Made by a program: the position numbers and the translations under genes | The notes under the pieces: generated by a model | Database searches by the model: none | Seen by the model: the letters and a program-made list of their open reading frames with translations, nothing else | Told to the model about the DNA's origin: nothing | Shown here: piece by piece, positions 55,781-64,000 of the stretch | Layout: the number at the start of each line of letters is the position of its first letter | How positions within the stretch are numbered: position 1 is the first letter of the stretch | Source of the DNA: Bradyrhizobium sp. BTAi1 | Lineage (GTDB): Bacteria > Pseudomonadota > Alphaproteobacteria > Rhizobiales > Xanthobacteraceae | Assembly (NCBI RefSeq): GCF_000015165.1 | Contig: NC_009485.1 | Location: forward strand, 6,219,501-6,283,500 | Length of the DNA: 64,000 nucleotides | Reading direction: 5' to 3'

Positions 55781-56947
55781 TTGACGACATCACACATCAA
55801 GACGGCTCTGCTGCAGATCCACTCCATCCTGGGGCTGGCGGCGGCGCTCATCCTCTCGGTGATGGGCGTCACCGGCGCGATCATGAGCTTCGAGGACGAG
55901 ATCCAGGCGGGGCTCAACGGCGCCCTCGCCCATGTCGTCGCGCGCGATGCGGCGCCGCTGGCGCCGGCCGAGCTCATTGCCCGGCTCCAGGCCGATCCGG
56001 CCCTCGGCAAGGTCGCTGCGCTCTCGCTGTCGCGCGATCCGACATCAGCCGTCAGGGTCCGCTTCGCGCGCAGCGAGGATGGCGGCCATCCCGCCTCCGT
56101 GCTGGTCGATCCCTATGACGGGCGCGTGCTCGGCACGCCGCTCGGCGAGAGCTTCTTCGCCACGATCCGCCGGCTGCATCGCTGGCTGCTGCTGCCCGGC
56201 GACGGCAAGGGCGCCGGCCGCCAGATCACCGGCGCGACGGTGCTCGGGCTGATCGTGCTGTTGATCTCCGGCCTCGTGCTGCGCTGGCCGCGGCGGGCGA
56301 GCAGCGCGGCGTTGTGGCTGAAGCCGCAATGGCGGTTGAGCGGGCGCGGCCTGCACCGCTCGCTGCACAGCGTGATCGGCACCTGGCTGCTGCCGATCTA
56401 TCTGGTGATCGCGCTGTCGGGTCTGTCATACTCCTACGTCTGGTACAAAGACGGACTCACCTGGCTGTTGAGCCCGAAGCCGCCTGCTGCGCCGAAGCCG
56501 GCGCGTGGCGAGCGCGATGCCAGTCCCGCCTCGCAGCAGCCCTTGGCGCTCGACCTGATCTGGGCGACCGCGCTGCGCGAGGCTGGCGACCGCTACATCA
56601 CGCTTGATCTCATGCTGCCTGCGGGCGGCGCGACCGCTGTGCGGGTGCGATCCTGGCTCGACGAGACGCACGACATCCGCGACGAGTTCCGGATCGATGC
56701 CGGCACGGGCCGGCTGATCGCAGCGGAGCGCTATGCCGACAAGTCCACCGGTGAGCGGGTGCTGGCGCGCGTGTTCGATATTCATCGCGGCAGCATGCTC
56801 GGCTGGCCCGGCCGGATTCTGTTCATGCTGGCCGCCGCAACGATGCCGCTATTCGCGGTCACCGGCCTGCTGCTCTATCTGTCGCGGCGACGGTTGCGGC
56901 GGCCGCCGCAGCCGGTGCAAACGGTCCAGCTGGTCCCCGGCGAATAA
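55781..56947 (+). CDS. PepSY-associated membrane protein (siderophore reductase type)
   Basis: It starts at a TTG with AAGGGAG 6 bases upstream; 388 residues. Helices at about 15-35 (SILGLAAALILSVMGVTGAI), 145-165 (VLGLIVLLISGLVLRWP), 190-215 and 340-365 flank two PepSY domains. His residues in LRRLHRWLLLPGD-like and RGLHRSLHSVIGTWLLP segments could bind heme. Relatives act in the inner membrane, reducing ferric siderophores after uptake. The position directly after the receptor gene supports this. Confidence 0.88.
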   Translation: MTTSHIKTALLQIHSILGLAAALILSVMGVTGAIMSFEDEIQAGLNGALAHVVARDAAPLAPAELIARLQADPALGKVAALSLSRDPTSAVRVRFARSEDGGHPASVLVDPYDGRVLGTPLGESFFATIRRLHRWLLLPGDGKGAGRQITGATVLGLIVLLISGLVLRWPRRASSAALWLKPQWRLSGRGLHRSLHSVIGTWLLPIYLVIALSGLSYSYVWYKDGLTWLLSPKPPAAPKPARGERDASPASQQPLALDLIWATALREAGDRYITLDLMLPAGGATAVRVRSWLDETHDIRDEFRIDAGTGRLIAAERYADKSTGERVLARVFDIHRGSMLGWPGRILFMLAAATMPLFAVTGLLLYLSRRRLRRPPQPVQTVQLVPGE

Positions 56948-56970
56948 CGACAGCGCCGCTGCCGGCGCGT

Positions 56971-57531
56971 TCAGGCCGCCCGCGCCTGCGCGGCGCGGCG
57001 GATCGCGTTGGCCGCGATGATGACATGCAGCAGCAGTGACGTGCCAAATCCCAGGGCATGCTGGGCCGCCGTCGCCGGGATGGTGAGCACGGTCACGAGG
57101 CCGAGCGGGATGAACAGGATGATGCTGGAGACAAGGCCCGGATTGTAGCCGCGGAAGCGCAGCGCCGGACCAATATGCCCGAGCGAATTCACCAGCATCA
57201 GATAGGGTGCGACCAGGGCCCAAGCAGGACCGGCGATCCAGGCCACATAGATCGCGATCAGGTCGATGCCCCACACCGCGCCGCAATTGACCCAGAGCAC
57301 GTCGATCGTGGTCAGCGCCTCGCGGCCGCCGAACATCACCTGATTGACGAAGCGGCGAAAGCGATCCCCGGTATGCTCCTCCACCTGGTGGATCATGTAG
57401 CCGGGGGAATGCAGGAAGATCAGCAGCAGCGGCAACGGCCAATCCGCGGCCAGCACCGGCACCAAAGCCAGCAGCGCTGCGGCCATGAACACGGCACCGG
57501 CAACCCAATGGCGGGCGAGGAGGTCGAGCAT
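56971..57531 (-). CDS. HXXEE-domain membrane protein
   Basis: It has 186 residues from the ATG ending at 57531. The family motif is visible in SPGYMIHQVEEHTGDRFRRF, with about six hydrophobic stretches around it (VAGAVFMAAALLALVPVL, VWGIDLIAIYVAWIAGPAW, LVSSIILFIPLGLVTVLT). HXXEE proteins are uncharacterised membrane proteins, possibly hydrolases. Convergent with the PepSY gene. Confidence 0.8.
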   Translation of the reverse strand: MLDLLARHWVAGAVFMAAALLALVPVLAADWPLPLLLIFLHSPGYMIHQVEEHTGDRFRRFVNQVMFGGREALTTIDVLWVNCGAVWGIDLIAIYVAWIAGPAWALVAPYLMLVNSLGHIGPALRFRGYNPGLVSSIILFIPLGLVTVLTIPATAAQHALGFGTSLLLHVIIAANAIRRAAQARAA

Positions 57532-57689
57532 CTTCAATTGATGCGCGAGTCGCAGGAACTTGCCAAGCGAAGTTCCACCGGGGAAACACCGGGGCGTGGA
57601 CGCCGGACACCGCCCAAGCGGCGTCCGCCAGCCGGCGTTCCGAAGGTACAAGGACTGCGCCTGCCGCCGACGGTTCGGCGTTCCCGGCT

Positions 57690-57923
57690 CTAACTCGTCT
57701 TCTGCTCGGCGGCAGACAGGCGCTGCGCCAGCTTCCTCAACGTCGCCTCCGACGGCGGCGCACTCTGGAACTCGCGGATCGCGCGGGCGAGTTCATGATC
57801 CGACATCGGCTGGGCCGGCTGCCTGAGCTCGCCGCGGGTCAATGCCGCCGCGATGCTGTCGAGATGCGGCCCTGAGCCGCCAAACAGGCGGCGAATCCGG
57901 TAGAGGAACGCAATGTGGGGCAC
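57690..57923 (-). CDS. Small hypothetical protein (77 aa)
   Basis: It starts at a GTG ending at 57923 with GGGAGA 8 bases upstream. The N-terminus PHIAFLYRIRRLFGGSG is basic and amphipathic; the rest is helical (HELARAIREFQSAPPSEATL, RKLAQRLSAAEQ). No known domain. Divergent from the Crp-type regulator. Confidence 0.5.
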   Translation of the reverse strand: MPHIAFLYRIRRLFGGSGPHLDSIAAALTRGELRQPAQPMSDHELARAIREFQSAPPSEATLRKLAQRLSAAEQKTS

Positions 57924-58017
57924 GGCTGTTCTCCCGATGCGGCGACCACCAACTCCTCTCCGCATCCCGTGATACGATTGTCGAATTTAGTAGGACCGGC
58001 TGAAAGCATCGGCTCAT

Positions 58018-58779
58018 TTGATACGGAAGCTGAGCAGCGAGCTCGAATCTCCCATGGATGCGGACAGGATCGTCGTCAACAAGCTCAAGGAACATTCCCG
58101 GTTGTCGAGCGACGACATCGCCGAGATCAAGACTCTCAGCTTCACGCGGCGCGAGCTGGCCGGCCATGAAGACCTGATCAGGCAAGGCGACGAACCTGAC
58201 AAATCCGTCGTGGTCATGTCCGGCTGGGTTGCGCGCTATCATCTGCTCCGCAGCGGCGGGCGACAATATCTCTCATTTCACATGGCCGGCGACTGGCCGG
58301 ACTCGCAGGCGCTGTTCCTCGACCGCATGGACCACGCGGTCTGCGCGATCGGCTCTGCGGCGGTCGCGTCCGTTCAGCACAAGGAGCTGACGCGGGCGAT
58401 CAGCCGGCGGCCGTCGCTGGGTTTTGCGATCTGGCGCGAGACACTGGTCGACGCGTCGATCTTTCGCGAGGCCATCACCAACAACAGTGCGCGAGGCAAG
58501 CCGGCGCGCATGGCGCACCTGTTCTGCGAGCTGTTCTACCGCGCCAAAGCGCTTGGCCATGTCGACGGCAACCTGCTGCAGCTGCCGGTCAGCCTGATCC
58601 AGCTCGGCGAGGCGCTGGGCATGGCGATCGCGACCGTCAACCGCACATTGGTCGAGCTGCGCGCCAGCCGCGCGGTCGATTTCCGCAGCGGCACGCTGGC
58701 GGTCTATCATTGGCCACGGCTGTGCGCGATCGGCGAGTTCGATCCCGGCTATCTGCATCTGAAAAGCCTGCCGCGCTGA
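58018..58779 (+). CDS. Crp/Fnr-family transcriptional regulator
   Basis: It has 253 residues from a TTG at 58018; an ATG at 58054 is an alternative. The cyclic-nucleotide-type sensor domain is seen in RRELAGHEDLIRQGDEPDKS and GRQYLSFHMAGDWPDSQALF. The winged helix has LIQLGEALGMAIATVNRTLV. No Cys cluster for a [4Fe-4S] FNR centre, so it is not an oxygen sensor of FNR type. Targets unknown. Confidence 0.85.
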   Translation: MIRKLSSELESPMDADRIVVNKLKEHSRLSSDDIAEIKTLSFTRRELAGHEDLIRQGDEPDKSVVVMSGWVARYHLLRSGGRQYLSFHMAGDWPDSQALFLDRMDHAVCAIGSAAVASVQHKELTRAISRRPSLGFAIWRETLVDASIFREAITNNSARGKPARMAHLFCELFYRAKALGHVDGNLLQLPVSLIQLGEALGMAIATVNRTLVELRASRAVDFRSGTLAVYHWPRLCAIGEFDPGYLHLKSLPR

Positions 58780-58900
58780 GGGGCAAGCTCATGCTGACGC
58801 GAGGCCGGGTGCGGGCGGCGACGTGTCGCCCGCAAGGTTTGCTTCAAGGCATCATCGCCGCTTACGCGATGCACGATCCGCGACGACGACGCAGACGCGG

Positions 58901-59254
58901 TCAGGTGCCCTTGGTGACGAGCTTCAGCGCATAGGCGTAGGGCCCGTTCGGACTCTTCTCGGCGATCCAGGCGCAGTGCCAGTCCGAGCCGTAGCGCAGC
59001 CCGGTATCCCATCCCGAGCCGCCGCCGTGCTCATTGTCCCACGACCAGGCCTTGCGATCCTTCTGCGGATCGGACGGGAAACTGCTGCTGTTGTAGACGG
59101 AAATCTGCCCCTGCTGCGCACGGAAAGGTGCGGTCGTGCTCCACTTGAGCCACAGATTGCCCTGCTCCTCATAGGCCGTGAGCGTCCATTGAAAGGATGC
59201 CGACACGGGCTGCGGATTGGTGCTGGTGGCCGACGCGTGCTCAATAACTGACAT
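58901..59254 (-). CDS. Unrecognised Trp-rich small protein (117 aa)
   Basis: The start is the ATG ending at 59254 with GGAG 9 bases upstream; no signal peptide. It is rich in aromatic residues and looks like an all-beta sandwich: SFQWTLTAYEEQGNLWLKWS, then KAWSWDNEHGGGSGWDTGLR and SDWHCAWIAEKSPNGPYAYA. Trp/Asp/Gly loops recall small sugar- or lipid-binding beta proteins, but I do not recognise the family. It is preceded by an unusually AT-rich stretch (59280-59345) that should hold its promoter, and stands alone between opposite-strand and unrelated genes. Confidence 0.65.
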   Translation of the reverse strand: MSVIEHASATSTNPQPVSASFQWTLTAYEEQGNLWLKWSTTAPFRAQQGQISVYNSSSFPSDPQKDRKAWSWDNEHGGGSGWDTGLRYGSDWHCAWIAEKSPNGPYAYALKLVTKGT

Positions 59255-59443
59255 GGATCGTCTCCGTTTGAAATGAGATGAAAAATCTTCACGAGAATGG
59301 CTGCCGAAAAACAACAACCTCAACTTGTATAAGAGAATAATCTCACCCGAACAACGGGACTCCTCGCACAACCCCGTGATCGCTGCGTGAGATCACCCCG
59401 CGCAGGACGCAGCGTTACGCAAGCGACCTCAGATCAATCGACC

Positions 59444-60070
59444 TCAGATGCAGAGGCCGATCACCTTGATGTTGAGATGACAATCTTTGGAGGCCGGCGG
59501 CTTGGCGCCCCAGCGCGTCACCGGCTTGGTCTCGCTCTTCTCTGCTTTTGGCGCGGTCTGTGCGACCACGGCCTTGCCCCTGCTCTTCGGAGCCGGCTTC
59601 GGCCGGTCGCTGTCATAGTCGCCCGCGATCACCATGGCCCAATAAGTGCGCTTGCCGCTGGCATTCCGCGCGCTGGCGATGCCGACCTTGGTCGCCTTCG
59701 GCAGCAGCAGGTTCTTGCGATGGCCCGGCGAGTTGATCCATTGGCCGAGCGTCTTGTCGAAATTGTCATAGCCGTAAGCGATGTTCTCGGCGGCACGCCC
59801 GGCCTTCGACGGCGCGACGCGACGGGTGAATGGACCGAGCACCTCATGGCTGAGATCATCCTTCTCGGCCATCGCGCGGGCCTGCTCCAGCGCGATGCGG
59901 TCGAGCGTGGCATCGCGTATCACCCGGCCCTCGCCATTCTTGAGCCGGAACGCCGAGATCTGCGCCGCAGGCGAGGCATCCTCCGCATGTGCCGCCGGGA
60001 CCGCCATAAACATGATCGCAGCGACGACGAGCGCGCGCAGCCCATGCGACATGAAACGAAGAACCGCCAT
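59444..60070 (-). CDS. CAP/SCP-domain exported protein
   Basis: It has 208 residues from the ATG ending at 60070. Signal peptide ends AVPAAHA. The CAP domain shows the His of DDLSHEVLGPF, AAENIAYGYDNFDKTLGQWI and the motif NSPGHRKNLLLPKATKVGIA. A Lys/Pro-rich linker (KPAPKSRGKAVVAQTAPKAE) follows, and the C-terminus has a Cys pair (KDCHLNIKVIGLCI). Bacterial CAP proteins are secreted and mostly of unknown role. It starts one base after the stop of the CutA-like gene, so the two are cotranscribed. Confidence 0.88.
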   Translation of the reverse strand: MAVLRFMSHGLRALVVAAIMFMAVPAAHAEDASPAAQISAFRLKNGEGRVIRDATLDRIALEQARAMAEKDDLSHEVLGPFTRRVAPSKAGRAAENIAYGYDNFDKTLGQWINSPGHRKNLLLPKATKVGIASARNASGKRTYWAMVIAGDYDSDRPKPAPKSRGKAVVAQTAPKAEKSETKPVTRWGAKPPASKDCHLNIKVIGLCI

Positions 60071-60071
60071 C

Positions 60072-60392
60072 CTACGCGACCACCTCGATCGGATAGACGT
60101 CGATGGCCGGCTCTTCATAGGGATGGGCGGCGCGGACCGCCGTGAGCACCGCCTTCAATCTATCCTCCGTGCAGACCGTCTCGATCCGCTCCTCTTCAAC
60201 AGCCTCGATCCGGCCGACGCTGCCGATCGTGGGATTGGCGCCGGCGAGCGGCCGGAAGCGCCCGATGCCCGTCACGGTAAACGAACAGTAATCGTAATTG
60301 CCAATCCGCCCGGCGCCGGCCTCGCCCATGGCGTCACGCACGGCCTCACCGGCGGCTGCGGGAACGTAGACGACGATCTTGTAGGTCTTCAT
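60072..60392 (-). CDS. CutA/NIF3-associated-domain protein
   Basis: It has 106 residues from the ATG ending at 60392. The ferredoxin-like fold of the domain inserted in YqfO/NIF3 proteins is seen in MKTYKIVVYVPAAAGEAVRD, AGRIGNYDYCSFTVTGIGRF and AAHPYEEPAIDVYPIEV. Here the domain stands alone. PII/CutA-like trimers are expected; function unknown. Upstream gene of a pair with the CAP protein. Confidence 0.8.
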   Translation of the reverse strand: MKTYKIVVYVPAAAGEAVRDAMGEAGAGRIGNYDYCSFTVTGIGRFRPLAGANPTIGSVGRIEAVEEERIETVCTEDRLKAVLTAVRAAHPYEEPAIDVYPIEVVA

Positions 60393-60601
60393 GCGCGGCC
60401 AACGTCCAACCTGGATCACACGCGCGTTACCACCACCGCCAGAATCGCGCAATTTCACAGCAAGCGACGCCCGGTCACAATCCCGCCAGTGCGCCGCAAC
60501 AAGGCGCCGACCAGCCATTCCGAAACGCGCCTTGTGCGCCGCAGCAAGTCCGATACACAGGGTGCATCACCTCATTCATCTGACCTGACGGAAGCCGCGC
60601 C

Positions 60602-61846
60602 TTGACTGACACCAGTGCCGACATCGAGATCGTCCGCCATCGGCCGATGGGGTTCGCCGAATTCGTGATCGTCATCGCGGCGATCATGGCGCTTAATCCG
60701 CTGGCCATGGACATGATGCTGCCGGCCCTGCCGAACATCGGCTCGACGTTCCACATCGACGTCGCCAACCGTGTGCAGACGGTGCTGTCGGCGTTCGTCA
60801 TCGGCTTCGGGCTCGGCCAGTTCGCGATCGGCCCGCTGTCGGACAGCTTCGGCCGCCGCCCGGTCCTGATCGGCGGCATGGTGCTTTACGTGCTGGCAAG
60901 CTTGTTCGCGATTGCCGCTCCGTCGTTTGAAATGCTGCTGCTGGCGCGCGCATTGGAGGGCCTCGGAACGGCCGCCACGCGCGTGATCGCGACCTCGATC
61001 GTGCGCGACTGCTATGCCGGCCGCCGCATGGCGAGCGTGGTGTCGCTGGCGATGATGGTGTTCATCGCGGTGCCCGTGGTCGCGCCGTCGTTCGGCCAGG
61101 CCGTGATGATTCTGACGCAATGGCGCGGCATCTTCATCGTGCTGACGATCTATGGCGTCGTCGCGCTGTTGTGGACCGCAGCCCGTCTCCCCGAGACGCT
61201 ACCAGAAAACGAGCGCAAGCCGTTCTCCGTCGCCGAAATCACGGCCTCCTTCCGCAAGACGCTGACCGACCGCCAGACCCTCGGCTACGCACTTGCCGCC
61301 AGCGGCGTGTTCGGCGCGCTGTTCGGCTACGTGCTGTCGTCGCAGCAATTGTTCACCGGCGTCTATCATCTCGGCCATTACTTCCCGCTCGCCTTCGCGG
61401 CGATCGCGGTGACCATTGCGCTCGCGGGCTTTCTCAATGCCCGGCTGGTCGGCCGTCTCGGCATGCGCGTGATCTCCCATGGCGCGCTGGTCGGCAGCGT
61501 CGTGATCGCGTTGGCCTGCTTCGCTGCTGCCATGCTCGGCACCTTGCCGCTGTGGCTGTTCATGACGCTGTCGGCGGCGATGATGTTCTCGTTCGGCCTC
61601 ACCTTCGCGAATTTCACGGCGCTGGCGCTGGAGCCGCAGCGCGCCAATGCGGGCACGGCGTCCTCGATCTACGGCTCGATCACAACGCTGCTCGGCATGG
61701 CCGCCGGCGCGGTCGTGGGCCAAGCCTTCGACGGCACGGTCGTGCCGTTCGCAACCGGCTTCCTGGCCTGCACGGCCAGCGCACTCATCATCGTGCTGAT
61801 CACCGAGAAGGGCCGGCTGTTCCGCAGCCATCATAAGCCAGTCTGA
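60602..61846 (+). CDS. MFS exporter, Bcr/CflA type
   Basis: Drug or metabolite:proton antiporter of 414 residues starting at TTG 60602 (weak GGAAG upstream). Twelve hydrophobic helices. The loop 2-3 motif is in GLGQFAIGPLSDSFGRRPVL, and helix 4-5 has ARALEGLGTAATRVIATSIV. LNPLAMDMMLPALPNIGSTF in helix 1 is the Bcr/CflA signature. Convergent with the TpsB-like gene, 6 bp apart. Substrate unknown. Confidence 0.92.
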   Translation: MTDTSADIEIVRHRPMGFAEFVIVIAAIMALNPLAMDMMLPALPNIGSTFHIDVANRVQTVLSAFVIGFGLGQFAIGPLSDSFGRRPVLIGGMVLYVLASLFAIAAPSFEMLLLARALEGLGTAATRVIATSIVRDCYAGRRMASVVSLAMMVFIAVPVVAPSFGQAVMILTQWRGIFIVLTIYGVVALLWTAARLPETLPENERKPFSVAEITASFRKTLTDRQTLGYALAASGVFGALFGYVLSSQQLFTGVYHLGHYFPLAFAAIAVTIALAGFLNARLVGRLGMRVISHGALVGSVVIALACFAAAMLGTLPLWLFMTLSAAMMFSFGLTFANFTALALEPQRANAGTASSIYGSITTLLGMAAGAVVGQAFDGTVVPFATGFLACTASALIIVLITEKGRLFRSHHKPV

Positions 61847-61852
61847 TCGACC

Positions 61853-63652
61853 TCACATGCAGGCGCCCTGCCCGCGCTGCGGGCACAGCTTGAGCACGCT
61901 CGACAGCGACAGCAACAGACGCACGCCGCGCGTCGAATTGTCCGGCGCTCGGTAGCCGAGCGGCACCGCGACGCCGAGATCGGCACGCCAGTCGTTGGGG
62001 AAGGTGAAGCGCACACCGGCTCCGGCCGACGTCAGCGCAACGCCATCGGACGGCCGAAAGCCGTCATTCCAGGCAAGCCCTGCATCGAAGAAGCTGTAGA
62101 GCTGATAGCTCTTCAGATAGGCCCAGTTCGGCGTCTGCTCGAAGCGGACCTCGAACGTGCCGGCGATGCCGTTGTCGCCGCTGATCTCGGCGCTGCCATA
62201 GCCACGACCATAGGACAGGCCGCCGAGATAGAATTGCTGGGAGTTATATAGCGGCCCCGAGGCAAGCTGGCCCGCGGCCGCAAGCTTCAGCGACCAGGCC
62301 TCCGACAGCGCCTGATAGCGCGTGAACCAGCCGTTGACGACGGAGAAGCTCGGCGAAGCTCCCGCACGCGACGCCATGATATCGCCAGCCGGCGTCGCCC
62401 CAAAGGCATTGAGCCCTTGCCGATAGGCGAGCGTCAGATAGCTGTCACCGCCGAGATCATCCTTCCAGCGGTAGTCCGACGTGAACGTCAAGGTACGGAT
62501 ACGGTCACGATACCAGATGCCGAAGATGTCGCGCTCGGTCACGTCGCTGAAGGCGGCCGCCATCGTCAGATTCAACGATGCGCGTTGCGACTGGATCGGC
62601 GCGATGCCACCGCGCAGCTCGACCGTCTCGGTCACGGTGTTGTCGTTGAAGCGACGCCTGATGTCGCCCGGCCGCACCTCGCTATACAGCGCAGAGGCGC
62701 CGATATGCACCCCGTCGGTTCCGAGCGGAACGTCATAGGACAGTCGCCCGAACGCGAGCTGCCGCGGATCCCCCGGGGTCGTCGACAGGTTCGCCGTCAG
62801 CGTGTCGCCCGGGAGCAGATAGGAGTTGAAGGCGGCCGTGGCATAGCTCTGCCAAGGGCCCACCGTCGACGATCCCATATTGTCGATGCCGGCGAAGCCG
62901 TAGACGTGCCAGGTCTTGAGCTCGAGGATCAGGCGGAAACGGCCGGTGGTGCCGCCGATCTCCTCCAACGAGGAATCGACCAGGCGTACGCCGCCGCGGC
63001 TGTTGATCAGGAGCAACTGCCGCTCCAGCGTGGCAAGGCGCGAGGGCTGCTCGGCCAGCACCGGGCCAAGCATTGCACGGATTCCGAACTCCTCCGCACC
63101 GGGACCCTGCAGGCTGACCTCGGTGATGCTGCCCTCGATGATCTGGACCCGCACCGTGCCGTTGCTGACGTCCTGCGGCGGGATGATGGCCCGACTCAGA
63201 TGGAAGCCGGCGGCCCGGTAGAGATCGCTGATCGCGGTCGCAATGGCGGCGAGATCGGCCTGCGACACCGGCTTGCCGATATAGCTCTGATAGGCTGCCG
63301 CGAGCTGGTCCGCCGGCAGCGCCGACGCGCCCGTCAGCGTGACTCCGCGGAGGGTGAACAAGGTCTTACGATCGCCGCCCTTGTCTTGCGAGCCGAATGT
63401 CGGCGCGCGCGGGCGCGGCGGCAGCTGCTGTGCGGGACGCGACTGTTCGTCGAAATATTTCTCGGTCTGCCGGGGATCGAAGCTCGGCTGATTGACCTGC
63501 TGCGCATGACCGGGTGCCGCGCCCAGCAAGGCGGAGAACGCCATGCCCGCAGCGGCCGCGGTTCCCCTGAGCATGCGCGATGCGCGCGGCCCGGCGGCTC
63601 CGTCGCGCCGGCCCGCGTATTTCCCGACGCTCTCGACACAACGGCGACCCAT
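61853..63652 (-). CDS. TpsB-type outer-membrane transporter (ShlB/FhaC/HecB)
   Basis: Two-partner secretion porin, 599 residues. A long basic N-terminus and signal ending APGHAQ are followed by a Pro-rich stretch, a POTRA domain (FTLRGVTLTGASALPADQLA, ISDLYRAAGFHLSRAIIPPQ, VRVQIIEGSITEVSLQG), and a 16-strand-type barrel with the VRFTFPNDWRADLGVAVPLG end strand. The final residues (CPQRGQGACM) extend past the barrel, unlike the usual aromatic end. The secreted TpsA partner is not in the window; the divergent FecR-domain gene may lead to it. Confidence 0.88.
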   Translation of the reverse strand: MGRRCVESVGKYAGRRDGAAGPRASRMLRGTAAAAGMAFSALLGAAPGHAQQVNQPSFDPRQTEKYFDEQSRPAQQLPPRPRAPTFGSQDKGGDRKTLFTLRGVTLTGASALPADQLAAAYQSYIGKPVSQADLAAIATAISDLYRAAGFHLSRAIIPPQDVSNGTVRVQIIEGSITEVSLQGPGAEEFGIRAMLGPVLAEQPSRLATLERQLLLINSRGGVRLVDSSLEEIGGTTGRFRLILELKTWHVYGFAGIDNMGSSTVGPWQSYATAAFNSYLLPGDTLTANLSTTPGDPRQLAFGRLSYDVPLGTDGVHIGASALYSEVRPGDIRRRFNDNTVTETVELRGGIAPIQSQRASLNLTMAAAFSDVTERDIFGIWYRDRIRTLTFTSDYRWKDDLGGDSYLTLAYRQGLNAFGATPAGDIMASRAGASPSFSVVNGWFTRYQALSEAWSLKLAAAGQLASGPLYNSQQFYLGGLSYGRGYGSAEISGDNGIAGTFEVRFEQTPNWAYLKSYQLYSFFDAGLAWNDGFRPSDGVALTSAGAGVRFTFPNDWRADLGVAVPLGYRAPDNSTRGVRLLLSLSSVLKLCPQRGQGACM

Positions 63653-63781
63653 GCCGTCGTTCTTAATTTGTTAAGGTCAATGAAGCGTAAACGCGGGAGG
63701 AAAACCTAGGCACAACTCATAAGGCTCTCTTGAAACATTTTGTCTAGTTTTGGGAGACAGCAACCGCCGCGAGTGTGGACC

Positions 63782-64000
63782 ATGTCAGCCAAGCGCTTCC
63801 TGTTACCGGCTCTGATGGCCGCGTTCGTTCTCGGTGCGGCCCCCGCCGCATTCGCGGCCGACGGCGAGCCGTGGCTGGTCAGCAAATTCTCGGGCGATGT
63901 CTGGGTCACAAGCTCGGGCGCCACGCAGGTTTCGCTCGGACGCGAGGACATGCTGAAGCCAGGAGACACGATCCGCACCGGGCCAAGCGGGCACGTGCGC
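63782..64000 (+). CDS. FecR-domain protein, N-terminal part (cut by window end)
   Basis: Only 73 codons are visible. Signal peptide MSAKRFLLPALMAAFVLGAA ending AAFAA. The mature start has the FecR pattern: VSKFSGDVWVTSSG, then LKPGDTIRTGPSGHVR. Periplasmic FecR-domain proteins of this kind are found beside secretion and signalling loci. The gene is divergent from the TpsB-like gene with a 129-bp gap. Confidence 0.75.
   Translation, partial: MSAKRFLLPALMAAFVLGAAPAAFAADGEPWLVSKFSGDVWVTSSGATQVSLGREDMLKPGDTIRTGPSGHVR

Overview
The window is GC-rich alphaproteobacterial chromosome, most likely Bradyrhizobium or a close relative. The evidence is a complete nosRZDFYLX cluster with a FixK2-type box, a RutR-type pyrimidine regulon, many GTG/TTG starts behind good Shine-Dalgarno sequences, intergenic repeats of the Bradyrhizobium type and several small accessory protein families of that group. 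I had only the sequence; identities rest on recognised motifs and gene order, not on searches.

Layout. 0.2-4.6 kb: RND efflux pump and its lipoprotein adaptor (minus strand). 5.0-5.9 kb: ferritin-like di-iron protein. 6.1-15.0 kb: nitrous oxide reductase operon nosR-Z-D-F-Y-L-X with translational overlaps. 15.2-19.7 kb: LuxR-type regulator divergent from a GMC oxidoreductase and a coniferyl-type aldehyde dehydrogenase, probably an alcohol-to-acid oxidation pair. 19.9-28.8 kb: accessory and decaying stretch with small lineage-specific proteins, a PAS-kinase-receiver-LuxR fusion, an HPF-like protein, a frameshifted VIT1-like gene, a frameshifted HWE-type kinase and a gutted semialdehyde dehydrogenase, closed by a 17-bp tandem repeat.

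28.9-39.0 kb: reductive pyrimidine degradation. preT-preA encode dihydropyrimidine dehydrogenase, hydA dihydropyrimidinase and a carbamoyl amidohydrolase finishes the path to beta-alanine. A complete ABC importer with an NMT1/THI5-like binding protein is in the hydA operon. A RutR-like TetR gene lies between the two operons, and a RutR-like box lies in front of each. 39.2-41.3 kb: mobile-element debris (tyrosine recombinase and IS91-type transposase pieces, and a second integrase killed by a TGA codon) next to a tRNA-Lys(CTT) gene.

41.4-47.4 kb: Spy/CpxP-like protein, a TRAP transporter (dctP-dctQ-dctM) and leuA. leuA is preceded by a 41-codon leader peptide with four consecutive Leu codons and nested inverted repeats, a likely attenuator. 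47.5-48.2 kb: intergenic repeats. 48.3-64.0 kb: alpha/beta hydrolase, TolB-N-like protein, class C serine hydrolase, membrane histidine kinase, TonB-dependent siderophore receptor with a PepSY reductase-like partner, HXXEE membrane protein, Crp-type regulator, an unrecognised 117-aa protein, CAP-domain and CutA/NIF3-like proteins, Bcr/CflA-type MFS exporter, and a TpsB-type outer-membrane transporter divergent from a FecR-domain gene cut by the window end.

I found no wholly new multi-gene system. The best candidates for under-described biology are the leuA leader, the two-operon RutR circuit with its own ABC importer, the single-chain kinase/FixJ fusion, the paired palindromes before the GMC gene and the orphan 117-aa protein.
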